A DNA stretch of 64,000 bases. It comes from Epithemia pelagica (Eukaryota > Bacillariophyta > Bacillariophyceae > Surirellales > Surirellaceae). This document shows, in pieces, positions 41,398 through 51,023 of the stretch. The stretch is from positions 2,232,001 through 2,296,000 of the forward strand of contig OX337239.1 in the NCBI GenBank assembly GCA_946965045.2. Direction: 5' to 3'. The notes below the pieces were generated by a model. That model did not search any database. It was not told the DNA's origin and saw only the letters and a program-made list of their open reading frames with translations. The first letter of the stretch is position 1. Each line of letters begins with the position of its first letter. Both the position numbers and the translations under genes were made by a program.

Positions 41398-42066
41398 TTA
41401 GAGGGGAATGTGCTCCTCGAAAGTCACTGTTCTCTCGTTGGCAATGTCCCAATACTCGACCGAATCCAGTTCGTGGTGTTCGGTTTCGCCTCCCACGACA
41501 AGGATGCGGTGGCCCACGACCGCACTGGCACAAAAGGATCGTGCCACAGTCATGCTGGGTCCAGCCGTGACAACAATGTGGTTCCTGGTGGTATCCAGAA
41601 TATCCACGGACGACAACCGTTGACCACCGTCATGGCCACCCATGACAACAATGTAACGATTGTGAACCGCCACCGCACAACATCCATATCGTTTCGTGGA
41701 TAACCGAATCGTCAAGGTCGTCCAGTTGTGGCTCTTTTTCTTGTTGTTGTGGTTGTTGGAAGGGATGGTTGCCAAAGATGATTGGAGCAACTCCTGGACA
41801 TGGATTCGTTCGATACAATCCAACGTTGCTCCATGGTTTCCTCCCATGACGTAGACGGCTCCGTTGCACACCACAGCGGCGTGTCCCGCACGTTTCTGGT
41901 TCATGGGTGGCCCTGGTCGCCACTGCTTGGTGGGTTGTGCCAAGTGGAGTACCAAAACGGAATTGACATCGCCTTGACGTTGTTCATGTCCACCCAACAC
42001 GACGACCGTCTGCCCCATGTGGTTGTTGTTGTCGTTGTTGTTGTGGTTGAAAGTGTCGACTAACAA
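41398..42066 (-). CDS. Kelch-repeat protein, 5' end uncertain
   Basis: The frame encodes four kelch-type blades with the double-glycine signature: VVVLGGHE, VYVMGGNHG, IVVMGGHDGG and ILVVGGETE, each followed by the usual Y/W spacing. It is a beta-propeller protein for protein-protein contacts, possibly a substrate receptor. The only ATG near the start is at 42016-42018 (MGQTVVVLGG), in the middle of the first blade. The frame begins at about 42066 just after a possible acceptor TTTTTTGTTAG. An upstream exon is therefore missing or unrecognised, or the gene is 5' truncated; an intact propeller normally needs five or six blades. Its 3' end (EEHIPL and stop) is repeated at 40788. Confidence 0.75.
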   Translation of the reverse strand: MLVDTFNHNNNDNNNHMGQTVVVLGGHEQRQGDVNSVLVLHLAQPTKQWRPGPPMNQKRAGHAAVVCNGAVYVMGGNHGATLDCIERIHVQELLQSSLATIPSNNHNNKKKSHNWTTLTIRLSTKRYGCCAVAVHNRYIVVMGGHDGGQRLSSVDILDTTRNHIVVTAGPSMTVARSFCASAVVGHRILVVGGETEHHELDSVEYWDIANERTVTFEEHIPL

Positions 42067-42336
42067 AAAAGTATTTTCATTCTTCGAGCAAGGTCAGGCA
42101 TAGATGCACGTGGAGTATAAATATAGATATTATTATTATTATTTTCATTCTTTGACGTTTGCCCATCATCAGTATCACTCGTCAATTCACTACGCGTCAC
42201 GGCCCATTGGCCCTGACAAGAATGCGATCACCGACGAGCACATGGTGTCATCCAGCTTTCCAATGGGTTTGAGTGGTCTGCAGACGAGTTTTTACCTAAA
42301 TAAGCCTTTTTGTACATTATTGAACTACACGTAGCT
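42067..42336. other. Short intergenic gap
   Basis: 270 bp with an ATT-rich run at about 42125-42145, between two minus-strand genes. Nothing else is seen. Confidence 0.4.
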
Positions 42337-43992
42337 TTATTGTTGTTTGGCATTGTGCAGCTCGACCAACCTGTCGGTGAGGGGTAATCGGGTTCCAAAC
42401 TTGCGGTGATTTTCCATAAGGAAAAATGTTTGCCATTCGAGACGTTGCCTGTCCTCTTCTTCCGCTTCCTCATCATCTTCAAAAGAAACTGCTGGAAGAT
42501 CCATTTCAGAGAATGCCTGGCCCGATACTTCACGGCGGCCAGACCTACGTTCGTTCGTGTCTTCATGGTGACAATCGTCGGTCTCACCGCTCTCGTCGAC
42601 ACTGTCTAGCAGAGATGATTGTTCCTCTCCTTGCGCTCCGTCACCATCATCTTCGTCGATCCATTCCCAATCGGCAATATTGTTGACCGACACCACCCGA
42701 ATGGAAGAGAGATACAACCAGCAAATGCTAACCAGTATCTCTTCTGCGGTGTTCTCAGGGCGGGATATCCAATAGGTGTTTCCTGGGACATCATGGTAGA
42801 CGCCGTACAATACCATACAATCGGTCAAGAGGGAGAACAGACCGTCTGGGCATCTTTCCTTTAGCTTCAGGCGTCGCGCCATTGATTCCGCTGCAACTTG
42901 TGTTATCGGAGACTTGTTCAGGCGATTGGAAAGAAGCCCCCATTTCTTCATCTCGACGTTCACTCTACAATCAAGAAAATGTTTCTGTTGTTGACTAGCC
43001 GCAGTTTCCTCTTCGTGTTCGCTGGGGTATCCTTCATAGATGACGACATCCGACATAATCTTCAAGACGGTCTTTTTTGCTCCTCCTTGGTACGTCTTCA
43101 CTCCCCTTTTCTTCGCGTTCAAACGCATATAAGATGCACTGACGCTTACTTGGAGCTCAATCGGAGTCATGCCGGCAACAACCTGCGCGTATGCATTGGA
43201 TGACTCGAACGCTGCATTCAGCTTGGTCAATAGGTCCGTGAGGAAGGCATAAAAAACAGACTGTGTCAGCGGCTCGAGAGGTGCACCGAATCGCATCAAA
43301 AATGATCTGGCATTTTTGAGATTGGTCAACGCCTCCGGAAAGAATTCCATGAGACTTTGTCCTTGCTCTTGAAGACCAAAGGCAGTGATTAGGCTGCCCA
43401 AGTCATCAGTGCGGGCTCTCTCAACCCCGCCCATCGCAAACCGCTTGAATCTCTGGAAGGATAACTCGTTGTTTTCGTCCCTAAACATGTTATGGTGGAT
43501 TTGATCTGCTTTGAGGGTGCTACCGACGACGGATGAGCTACAGTCGTTGCGATCACTGACCGCTGCTTCGGACTGACGTGATGATCTTGGAATACTGACA
43601 TCATAAAAGGTTCCATAAAAACGAAGAAGATCCATGGTGCGTGGGTCCTCGCCTGTTTCCGTCGCCTTTTTGATGTGTTCCCCCAATGACTCAAGGACAT
43701 CTCTGCAATAAAGGTGGAGTTTGCTTGCAATTTTGTTAAGGACAAGGCTAATCGACTCCGTGTCTATTGTCGCAATCCTCGTCTTCAGTTTTGGATCTGC
43801 CAAGTTCCAAAGTTTCTTGTTATCAAAATTGTCCAAAGTGAACGGGTCGTCGTCTGTTGAGTAATAGTCCTCGTCGTAGACATAGCCTTCCACCGCCATT
43901 TTGCGGTTATTCGGCAAGCTCACCCACTCGACATCGTTCGCCACGTCTCCATCAAGAAGATCAATGGCACGCAAAACTCGTTCCAGCTTCAT
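42337..43992 (-). CDS. Putative PD-(D/E)XK nuclease-like protein
   Basis: 551 residues from ATG 43990-43992, a single exon. The N-terminal 280 residues are mixed helical without motifs. The region 308-410 has the layout of the restriction-endonuclease fold: a strand with Asp315 (KIMSDVVIYEG), a strand with Glu347-x-Lys349 (RVNVEMKKWG), a Gln365 motif (ITQVAAES) at the start of a helix, then a TDCMVLYGVYHD strand pair. D...ExK...QxxAE followed by a TD-strand is the pattern of PD-(D/E)XK superfamily nucleases, including those in Crinkler-type proteins. The C-terminus is acidic and Ser-rich. No helicase or NTPase domain is present. The assignment is from pattern only. It sits beside a transposon nest, so a mobile origin is possible. 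Confidence 0.6.
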   Translation of the reverse strand: MKLERVLRAIDLLDGDVANDVEWVSLPNNRKMAVEGYVYDEDYYSTDDDPFTLDNFDNKKLWNLADPKLKTRIATIDTESISLVLNKIASKLHLYCRDVLESLGEHIKKATETGEDPRTMDLLRFYGTFYDVSIPRSSRQSEAAVSDRNDCSSSVVGSTLKADQIHHNMFRDENNELSFQRFKRFAMGGVERARTDDLGSLITAFGLQEQGQSLMEFFPEALTNLKNARSFLMRFGAPLEPLTQSVFYAFLTDLLTKLNAAFESSNAYAQVVAGMTPIELQVSVSASYMRLNAKKRGVKTYQGGAKKTVLKIMSDVVIYEGYPSEHEEETAASQQQKHFLDCRVNVEMKKWGLLSNRLNKSPITQVAAESMARRLKLKERCPDGLFSLLTDCMVLYGVYHDVPGNTYWISRPENTAEEILVSICWLYLSSIRVVSVNNIADWEWIDEDDGDGAQGEEQSSLLDSVDESGETDDCHHEDTNERRSGRREVSGQAFSEMDLPAVSFEDDEEAEEEDRQRLEWQTFFLMENHRKFGTRLPLTDRLVELHNAKQQ

Positions 43993-44064
43993 GGCCTAAC
44001 AACAGAGTAGGCGTCTCAACAGTCGGTTACCACATGCTTATTTTTTCATTCTGCAGTCGCGGAA

Positions 44065-44894
44065 TTGGATTACTCTCCAATTTTGTCTGCGCGTAGTTTC
44101 CACCGAAGTTTCCCACACCCTAGCATCTTTCGAGCTGCTGCCGGAGGCAGTGGCTCGGTAGCAAGCTTATCCCCTTCCTTGCTTGCTAAAGCCATTGCCT
44201 CATCTTTGGCAGGGTTTTTCATCGAGGAAGAGCCAGAATTACTGAAGCCAAAGCTGGCAGCATGGCACTTCAGCTTTGGCAATTCCAATGCCCCTCCCGC
44301 AGCTTCCAGCAGCTCACTCCAGAGTTGCGCGCCAGCTTCTGCTAGCCTGAGCAAAGGCTCAATACTCTGGGGCTCAGGCTCAAGCTCACTGGCAGCACCA
44401 TAGGTGCCACCCACAAAGCCAGCCGCATGAGCTCTAGCTGTGGCTTCTCCGCCAGGAGAAGTAAATGATGCACCATGGGCACTGCCTGAGTGAGCCTCAA
44501 GTAGCCTGCAGCTCCCTCCAGCCCTCCTAGCTCTCCTGGAGCAGCAGCGCTTCCTTCTAGCCTAGCTTCGCCCTGCCTGAGCCAAATGCCATGGGATGCA
44601 GCCCCTCTCAAATACTTAAGAGCATGCTTGGCTGCTTCCCAGTGCCCCTGGGTGGGCTTGCTGCTGCATTGGCTCAGTAGGCTGGAGGCTGTGCTGGTGC
44701 CTGGCCTGGTGCTGGCCGCTAGCCAGCTGAGGCACCCAGCAGCGGGCTGGTACCTCTGAGTAAGCTTGGGGCCTCCGGCAGGGCTCTCTTCAGCTCTACC
44801 GGCCTTCAACCCAGGCCTATAAGGAGCCTTGGCTTAGCATGCATGCTGAAGGCTGAGCTTGCGCAGCATTGCTCCAATAAAAGCCTGCTGCGAG
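44065..44894 (-). pseudogene. GC-rich retroelement relic A (reverse transcriptase fragments)
   Basis: Base use differs sharply from its surroundings (rich in GC and AGC/CTG). The minus-strand frame 44809-44342 carries a Copia-like reverse transcriptase to RNase H connection: YQPAAGCLSWLAASTRPGT and HWEAAKHALKYLRGAASHGI. A second frame, 44414-44070, has AQLWSELLEAAGGALELPK, which resembles the segment after the palm domain in another group of diatom retroelements. The pieces are short, broken and not joined in one frame. Element B is inserted at 44895; sequence of the same composition resumes at 59849 and ends before 59935. It is therefore the oldest layer of the nest. Confidence 0.7.
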
Positions 44895-45071
44895 TGTCTT
44901 ATTCTACTTGATAGAATCCGTTCCAAAGAAAGACTAAGTAGGATTAACCATAACATCCAACGCATAAAACCAGTAAGTAGGTAACCGATAATGACCGTTC
45001 CATTCCCTTTTGGTCATTAGTCCCTTACACGTCATGATGACGTACCAATCCGTAGCGACCCGAATGAGACA
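44895..45071 (-). repeat. 3' LTR of Copia B
   Basis: 177 bp, identical to 59668-59844 except CCCGAATG against CCCCAATG. It is preceded on the minus strand by the polypurine tract. Confidence 0.93.
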
Positions 45072-45117
45072 GTCCCCGCCAGTGGATCAACCAATGAGAG
45101 TTGAGTTACTGGCCCCA

Positions 45118-45540
45118 TTAGAGGTGTGCGGGATTGGTCCCATTGGTAGATAAGGACGGAGGACCGCCTGCCCCGAAAGCGGCCGAATACGTAAACTGCG
45201 AAATGAGAGTATTCCGACGTTCTCGTGGTAAGATCTTGGTGAAAAGATCAGCGATGTTGGATTCAGTATCTTCCTTGCCCACACGGATAATAGATGCCGC
45301 TGCTGCCTCGCGTACCGAGTGGTAGTTGATAGCATTGTGCCTCTTGCTCAAGACCGAAGACGGAAGACTCGTGTTTTTCACGACACCCCGGTTGTCACAG
45401 AGAACACTCGCCGGACCAACCAAAGGAACCCCAAACATCCAAAGTTTGTACCGTAATGCGACGATCATTTCCTTGGCGATACGAAGCGCGACAAATTCGC
45501 TGCCAAAACTTGAAGTTTCAACGGTATTTTGCCTCTTGGA
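45118..45540 (-). pseudogene. Copia B RNase H end (3' of the split)
   Basis: Starts at the integration point with SKRQNTVETSSFGSEF and continues through LCDNRGVV, SSVLSKRHNAINYHSVREA and NIADLFTKILP, the standard Copia RNase H C-terminus. It continues the frame that ends at about 53930 on the other side of element C. The 5 bp TTGGA (45536-45540) is one half of C's target duplication. Confidence 0.93.
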
Positions 45541-46323
45541 TGTTAGAATTCTCACCGTCTATGGTGGTTAGATTCTACATCTCATCGATTCCCCATGTCA
45601 CATAGCCTCGTGCTATCGCATCATGCCATCTAGCTTCGAGCTATGTTCCCTAGCTTCGCGCTATATCGACCTATATTTCTTCGCAAATCATGAAAAGTGA
45701 GAATAGATTGATGAACTCACTCTCAAGACTAAACTGGGTCGTGCGGTATTACAACGGACATAAATTTGGCCGTTGCTCGGACATTATACTAACGCCCTAA
45801 GCGTACGCGCCCGAAATCATCGAGCGCGCCCAAGCGACATCCGAGCGCTGTCGGCATCTATCCGATCCAACGGTCTAAGTATCCCAAGCACGACACACGA
45901 TCACGCGAGACCATATTTCCATTCCCACAATCTCCAAATTGTCAACAAGCTGCGCGCCATGAAAACAACTATGCCAACCCAAAGCAAGAGCTGTTGACCC
46001 TGTATATGTTATCCGTCCACATATACATGTCATATACATCACATGAATCAACTCCAACTATTCCAAACCTGTTGCCGCCAAGAACCTATGACACATGACC
46101 CTTGGCAGGACCGATCATTTCACGTAGACCTATCGTAGTAATCAACACACAATCTAACAATATCACCATTTATCACATCTTCTTTTGTGTCCCGACTATC
46201 CTTCTGATAGACTTCGACTTGCTTGCTTCTCTGACCCTGAGAAGCTTGTATCGGTTGGTGACCTACCTGATTGTCTGCTCTACCGAGCATCAATGTCCCT
46301 ACGATTCAGAAAGAATTGTAACA
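45541..46323 (+). repeat. 5' LTR of Copia C
   Basis: 783 bp, TG...CA ends. It contains three related short motifs (TAGCCTCGTGCTAT, TAGCTTCGAGCTAT, TAGCTTCGCGCTAT) near 45604-45664. Promoter and transcription start must lie here. No tRNA-like primer site could be recognised directly after 46323. Confidence 0.95.
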
Positions 46324-46359
46324 GATTAACAGTCTCAAAGCTTATTTCCTTGTGGTTTC

Positions 46360-47139
46360 ATGGATACTAACAAGCTTATCACTCCTGTACGACAGATCTA
46401 TCGAGCCAAGCTGCATCCCGGGCAGCCCGATACCCTGGTGCAGCAGGAACTGGTGCCGACGCCGAAGGCAGCCAACACATCGGTCAACATCTCCGTCGAC
46501 AGTTCCAACAGCAACCCATTCGAGACTCCAACCCAGCCTCACGCTCCGATTCCTGCGCCGTTGCTTCGGCCCCCGAGTCCGCCTTGTCGGCTCGTCCCTT
46601 CTCGATCCCGTCGTACCACCCGGTTGATTGCTGATCATATCAAGTACTTCCGTCAACCAACTTGTTCGACCTTCGATCCCGAGATCATCCGTGGGGAGAC
46701 CCAGATCGAACGCCAGTTCCAATCGGTGACCCACATCGTTGACCAAGAAGACATTGACCGTCTGAACGACCAACTTCATCGTTCTCCGAGGCGTCGCCTC
46801 ATCTTGGCCGCCCTCTCGGGCAACCCCATCCGTACTGTCCACCTCCGCTTCCTAACCTTCGAGCGCCCAACTGGATACTACAATACCATCTACGTCGTGA
46901 ACGCGACGACTTGCCCTCTGCCTCCTAACGTTGTACGCCTAGATAACTACGTTGCCTACATCCACGAGGTCCATACCATCGAGGACCATCGTGCAACTAT
47001 CTACCCTTTGCGTACCGAGGTCGAGAACCACCTGGCTGAAGGTGATACCCCTTCTTCTGTTGCTTGTGCTGCCCCATCTGAGCCTGGAAACGACTCTGAT
47101 TATTCGGAAGAGAGTGGGGATTCGGAGACCGAAGCTTAA
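46360..47139 (+). CDS. Extra ORF upstream of gag in Copia C
   Basis: 259 residues from ATG 46360, complete with stop, between the 5' LTR and gag. The N-terminal third is Pro/Ser/Arg-rich. Residues about 85-215 are well ordered, with IADHIKYFRQPTCSTFDP, a charged helix around DQEDIDRLNDQLHRSPRRR and strands such as HLRFLTFERPTGYYNTIYVV. The tail is acidic (EESGDSETEA). No known Gag, protease or nuclease motif is seen, and it does not overlap gag. Plant and diatom Copia elements normally have a single gag-pol here, so this is an added gene of unknown role, possibly a nucleic-acid-binding or regulatory factor. Confidence 0.75.
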   Translation: MDTNKLITPVRQIYRAKLHPGQPDTLVQQELVPTPKAANTSVNISVDSSNSNPFETPTQPHAPIPAPLLRPPSPPCRLVPSRSRRTTRLIADHIKYFRQPTCSTFDPEIIRGETQIERQFQSVTHIVDQEDIDRLNDQLHRSPRRRLILAALSGNPIRTVHLRFLTFERPTGYYNTIYVVNATTCPLPPNVVRLDNYVAYIHEVHTIEDHRATIYPLRTEVENHLAEGDTPSSVACAAPSEPGNDSDYSEESGDSETEA

Positions 47140-47459
47140 TTACTCATAGTTAACTCCCGTTCTCTCAAAACCTTTCCAAGACTTAAACTCAACGCACATC
47201 CGGGTACCCTTGGTCGCACAACACGCCACACATTCCCGTCAAATCGCGAAAATTCGGCGAAAATTTGTTGAAACTCGGCGAAAATTTGTCGGAATCAACG
47301 GAAATTTCCAGGAGTCGCACATCACAACACACATCCGGGTATCACATACGTGGTACATACGTGGCACACGTGGTACATCCGGGTTCACATCACATCACAC
47401 ATTAAATAAACCACATCACACCGCACATTAAATAAACATCGAACCAACCAAATAACATC
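47140..47459 (+). other. Leader between extra ORF and gag of Copia C
   Basis: 320 bp with two simple repeat families: GGCGAAAATT(T/C)G-type units (47250-47300) and CACATCCGGGT / CACATTAAATAAAC units (47320-47435). It may contain packaging or translation signals for the downstream gag-pol frame; nothing specific is identified. Confidence 0.5.
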
Positions 47460-50400
47460 ATGGATCCTCAATCACCCAAGACACCTACGACTCCTAAGGG
47501 AGAAGATAACCAAGACAATATCTCGGACACAGACCTATTCGACCACATCATATTTACTGTCTGCCAATTCTTTACCAAAGAAAGGGCCGACTACTTAATG
47601 AAGTGGATGAAATACCATGGTTTTGAGAACATTACCCATGTTATCTCGTATATGCAAACTAATACCGAGGAATCCATGAAGGAACTGACACAATACAAGG
47701 TCAACAAACAGACACATGATCTACAAGGCCCCACAAGACAGCAGATCAAGCTCTTGGCTTATTGGGCCATATACAAGACCAATGAAATTCAAGACGAGCT
47801 ATCCAATAGCGACTGGATGAACCTAACGAGGAAAGAGTTCAACACTTGGAGGATCAACACAGATTTCTCTAAGGGACCACCTAGCCAAGTCCCAGTCTCG
47901 CCAATGAAGTCACCGTCATCTGTGAAATCTGTCAGCACAGTTACTGCCGCATCCCAATCTCAACAAGACCTTACCGCATTCAGAAAGGGAACTAAGCGCG
48001 ACGCAACTGCATATGAGGTATTCAAGGATGAACGATACTATGATTCATTCTGGCGTGTATTCAAGACTACAGCTAAGGCTCAAGGCCTATCCAACGTTCT
48101 GAATTTCAAATACACACCACCCCATGATGATGAGTATGCCGAAGAACTTTTTCAAGAGCAACAAGTATTTCTTTACTCCGTTCTTGTCCGTATCATTCAG
48201 ACTGACCAAGGTCGAGCCTATGTACGTGAACATGAACATGATGAAGATGCGCGTGCCGTATTGAAGAAGTTACACTCTTTGCATACCAAATCCGACCTAG
48301 CAAAGCGAGAAGTCCTCCGTTTAACCAACTACATTTCCAATCTACGTCTTGACGACACATGGCGCGGAACAACACGTCAATTTCTTCTACACTTTCAAGA
48401 GCAGCTACGTTTGCTAGACAATCTAGTGACATTGTCTGATCGTATCCCTGATCATACCAGGATGACCTTCCTCATGCAAGCTGTAGAAAAGGTACCTGAT
48501 CTCCGCCGAGTCAAGATCTTGGATAATGTGGTGAACACCAAATCCGGTGCAAAATCCCTTTGCTATCAATCATACTTCCGTCTCCTTCTAGACGCAGCTT
48601 ATGACCATGATCAAGCAACCCAGTCATCTGTTCATAGTCGCCGTCGACATGTCAAACAACATGAATCACTATATGGCCAAGATACAGATGCTGACATAAC
48701 CTCACAAGATGATATGGAGTATCATGTCCACAACACCACAGCGACATCTGAATCTCCACCCTCTTCGTCCAAGGTTAGTCTACCGCGTGACCTATGGTTC
48801 AAACTTTCTGAAGAAGACCGCAAGTTGATCATTGAGTATAACAAAATGATTCAAGCACCTTCATCAACAACACCGAGGAAAGTGCAAACACATGCCCTCG
48901 ACATTGATCCGGAACCTGATCCTGACCCCAACCAAGTTGCATCTGATGAAGACTCACCTGGCGTAGTCCCTGAGCATCCAGATGATTCAGATCCGGTTAC
49001 ACAATTTATCAACCAAGCCATGACGACTGATATCAATCACCCGGCAACTGACCTGACTAGTGTTCTTTCTAACGCCAAGTCCAAGACGAGCAAGAAGGTT
49101 ACTTTCAAAGCCAACATGCATAAACAAGCAGGACATGTTCCACGCTATTTGTTTTCCAGGAAATCTACTTTACCAGGAAATCAATTGATTGACCGTGGTG
49201 CTAATGGAGGACTTGCTGGTTCTGACATGCGCATCCTTTCTAAGACTGGCCGCCATATCACTATTGTGGGTATTGATAACCATGAACTTACTGGACTTCC
49301 TGTCGTCACATGTGCCGCAAAGTTTGAGACCAATGATGGACCTATTGTCGGCATCTTCAATGAATATGCTTATTATGGAAAGGGCTTATCTATCCATGCT
49401 CCTGGTCAATTCGAGCATTTCGGACTTGCTGTTGATGAACGATCTGTTAAAGTTGATGGTAAACAACGCATCACTACACTTGATGGTCGTGCTATACCCC
49501 TTCACATCAAGGATGGGTTAGCCTACATCCACTCCTTGGGTATTCCCAGCGACGATGACATGGATACCTTACCTCAGATCATCTTCACGTCACCTGACAC
49601 ATGGGATCCTGGTGTTCTGGACCATTCGTATTCTCCCACACCCTCTGACAATGATCCTGATTGGAAACACGTCAAGACTGATGGTAGTATGTCAAACCAT
49701 CCATATGACAACTATGGGGAGTACACTGATCGTGTTGTTTGTAACCTCAATCTCCTTTTGGATCTCCCATACGATCATGGACCTGACGACGCACCCTTCT
49801 TTTCTATCTATGCTGACGCAGAAGGTAATGATCCTACACTTCATGCCTCTGTCCACCGTCGTTACCAGGAAGCGTATGACTGGAAGAAGTTCCGTCCATT
49901 CTTTGGTTGGCAATCTGAAGATGTTATTGCCGATACGTTCAAGCACACTACGCGTAATGGTAGTATTACTTTTGACCACGACACCCTCAAGAAACATTTC
50001 AAGGCTTGCAATCCGGTCCTTAATATACCTCGACGTCATGAACCCGTTGCTACTGACTCGGTTTTCTCCGACACCCCCGCTGTTGACCATGGCGGTAAAG
50101 TTGCACAAATCTTTGTTGGTCGAGATACTCTGGTTACTGATATCTATGGGATCAAGTCAACCAAACAGTTTGTCAATACTCTTCAGGACAACATCCGTTT
50201 TCGTGGTGCCATGGAGACTCTTATCAGTGATGGTGGTTCATCTCTCATCTCTCAAAAGGTCAAAGACATTCTTCGCACTTTGCTTATTGGGGAGTATCGA
50301 TCCGAACCTTATCATCAACACCAGAATAAGGCTGAAAACCGTTACCAGACCGTTAAACGTATGACCAACGCTCTCATGAATGCCACTGGTTGCCCTGCCA

Positions 50401-50999
50401 ACACCTGGCTTCTTTGCCTTGAGTATGTCTGTGACTTATTGAACCATACGTCATCACCCACCCATTCCGGTCGCACTCCTCTTGAGGCTCTCTCCGGACG
50501 CCCACCCGACATTACTCATCTCTTGTTCTTTCCTTTCTGGGATGAGGTTTACTACCGTGTCGACCCCGCTGAACCCAATTCTGGTTCATATCCATCTTCT
50601 TCTGATGAGAAACTTGGCCACTGGGTTGGTTTTGCTCACAACGTTGGTGATTCTTTTACTTGGAAGATTCTCACCCAGGATAACCAGATAATCTACCGTT
50701 CTGCCGTTCGCCGTGTTGAATCCACTACACCTAACCTACGTGTGGATCGACCTTCAGGGCAGGATTCGTCTGAGAAGGATGACAATGATAAGCAAGCTGA
50801 CACTGTCTTCATTCGCAGTGATAGTGAAGATCCATCCAAACCAATGCCCACGATCGATTTTGACGACATGATAGGACGCACATTCCTATGCGACACAGAA
50901 GAAAATGGGGAGCGACACCGTGCACGTGTCATCAAACGAGTCATTGATCTTAATGAAGAAGCAACGAAACAGAAAGAACGTGTCAAGTACATCTACTGA
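47460..50999 (+). CDS. Copia C gag-protease-integrase
   Basis: 1179 residues from ATG 47460. The Gag region (to about residue 450) is helical with no visible CCHC knuckle. The protease motif LIDRGANGGLAG lies near residue 575, the diatom-type variant of the aspartic D-T/S-G site. The integrase has FKHTTRNG/FKAC zinc-region residues, a first catalytic Asp in VATDSVFSD, the second in LISDGGSS, the Glu in HQNKAENRYQ, and a C-terminal WDEVYYRVDP/GHWVGFA segment typical of Copia. The frame ends at a single TGA (50997-50999) and stays open beyond it into the reverse transcriptase, so the break is one codon. Confidence 0.93.
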   Translation: MDPQSPKTPTTPKGEDNQDNISDTDLFDHIIFTVCQFFTKERADYLMKWMKYHGFENITHVISYMQTNTEESMKELTQYKVNKQTHDLQGPTRQQIKLLAYWAIYKTNEIQDELSNSDWMNLTRKEFNTWRINTDFSKGPPSQVPVSPMKSPSSVKSVSTVTAASQSQQDLTAFRKGTKRDATAYEVFKDERYYDSFWRVFKTTAKAQGLSNVLNFKYTPPHDDEYAEELFQEQQVFLYSVLVRIIQTDQGRAYVREHEHDEDARAVLKKLHSLHTKSDLAKREVLRLTNYISNLRLDDTWRGTTRQFLLHFQEQLRLLDNLVTLSDRIPDHTRMTFLMQAVEKVPDLRRVKILDNVVNTKSGAKSLCYQSYFRLLLDAAYDHDQATQSSVHSRRRHVKQHESLYGQDTDADITSQDDMEYHVHNTTATSESPPSSSKVSLPRDLWFKLSEEDRKLIIEYNKMIQAPSSTTPRKVQTHALDIDPEPDPDPNQVASDEDSPGVVPEHPDDSDPVTQFINQAMTTDINHPATDLTSVLSNAKSKTSKKVTFKANMHKQAGHVPRYLFSRKSTLPGNQLIDRGANGGLAGSDMRILSKTGRHITIVGIDNHELTGLPVVTCAAKFETNDGPIVGIFNEYAYYGKGLSIHAPGQFEHFGLAVDERSVKVDGKQRITTLDGRAIPLHIKDGLAYIHSLGIPSDDDMDTLPQIIFTSPDTWDPGVLDHSYSPTPSDNDPDWKHVKTDGSMSNHPYDNYGEYTDRVVCNLNLLLDLPYDHGPDDAPFFSIYADAEGNDPTLHASVHRRYQEAYDWKKFRPFFGWQSEDVIADTFKHTTRNGSITFDHDTLKKHFKACNPVLNIPRRHEPVATDSVFSDTPAVDHGGKVAQIFVGRDTLVTDIYGIKSTKQFVNTLQDNIRFRGAMETLISDGGSSLISQKVKDILRTLLIGEYRSEPYHQHQNKAENRYQTVKRMTNALMNATGCPANTWLLCLEYVCDLLNHTSSPTHSGRTPLEALSGRPPDITHLLFFPFWDEVYYRVDPAEPNSGSYPSSSDEKLGHWVGFAHNVGDSFTWKILTQDNQIIYRSAVRRVESTTPNLRVDRPSGQDSSEKDDNDKQADTVFIRSDSEDPSKPMPTIDFDDMIGRTFLCDTEENGERHRARVIKRVIDLNEEATKQKERVKYIY

Positions 51000-51023
51000 A
51001 AGACAAATTCTGATGTTGATGAG

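Larger units (their letters stand above)
40788..41425. repeat. Insertion block flanked by a roughly 30-bp direct repeat
   Basis: AGTTAGAGGGGATTGTGCTCCTCGAACGTCAC at 40787 recurs with three mismatches at 41396. The second copy is the native 3' end of the kelch gene, with stop codon. A shorter, diverged third copy lies near 41335. Between the flanks sit the GMC gene fragment and the strong hairpin. This looks like a segment inserted at the 3' end of the kelch gene with target duplication, or one patched in by end-joining. Confidence 0.6.
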
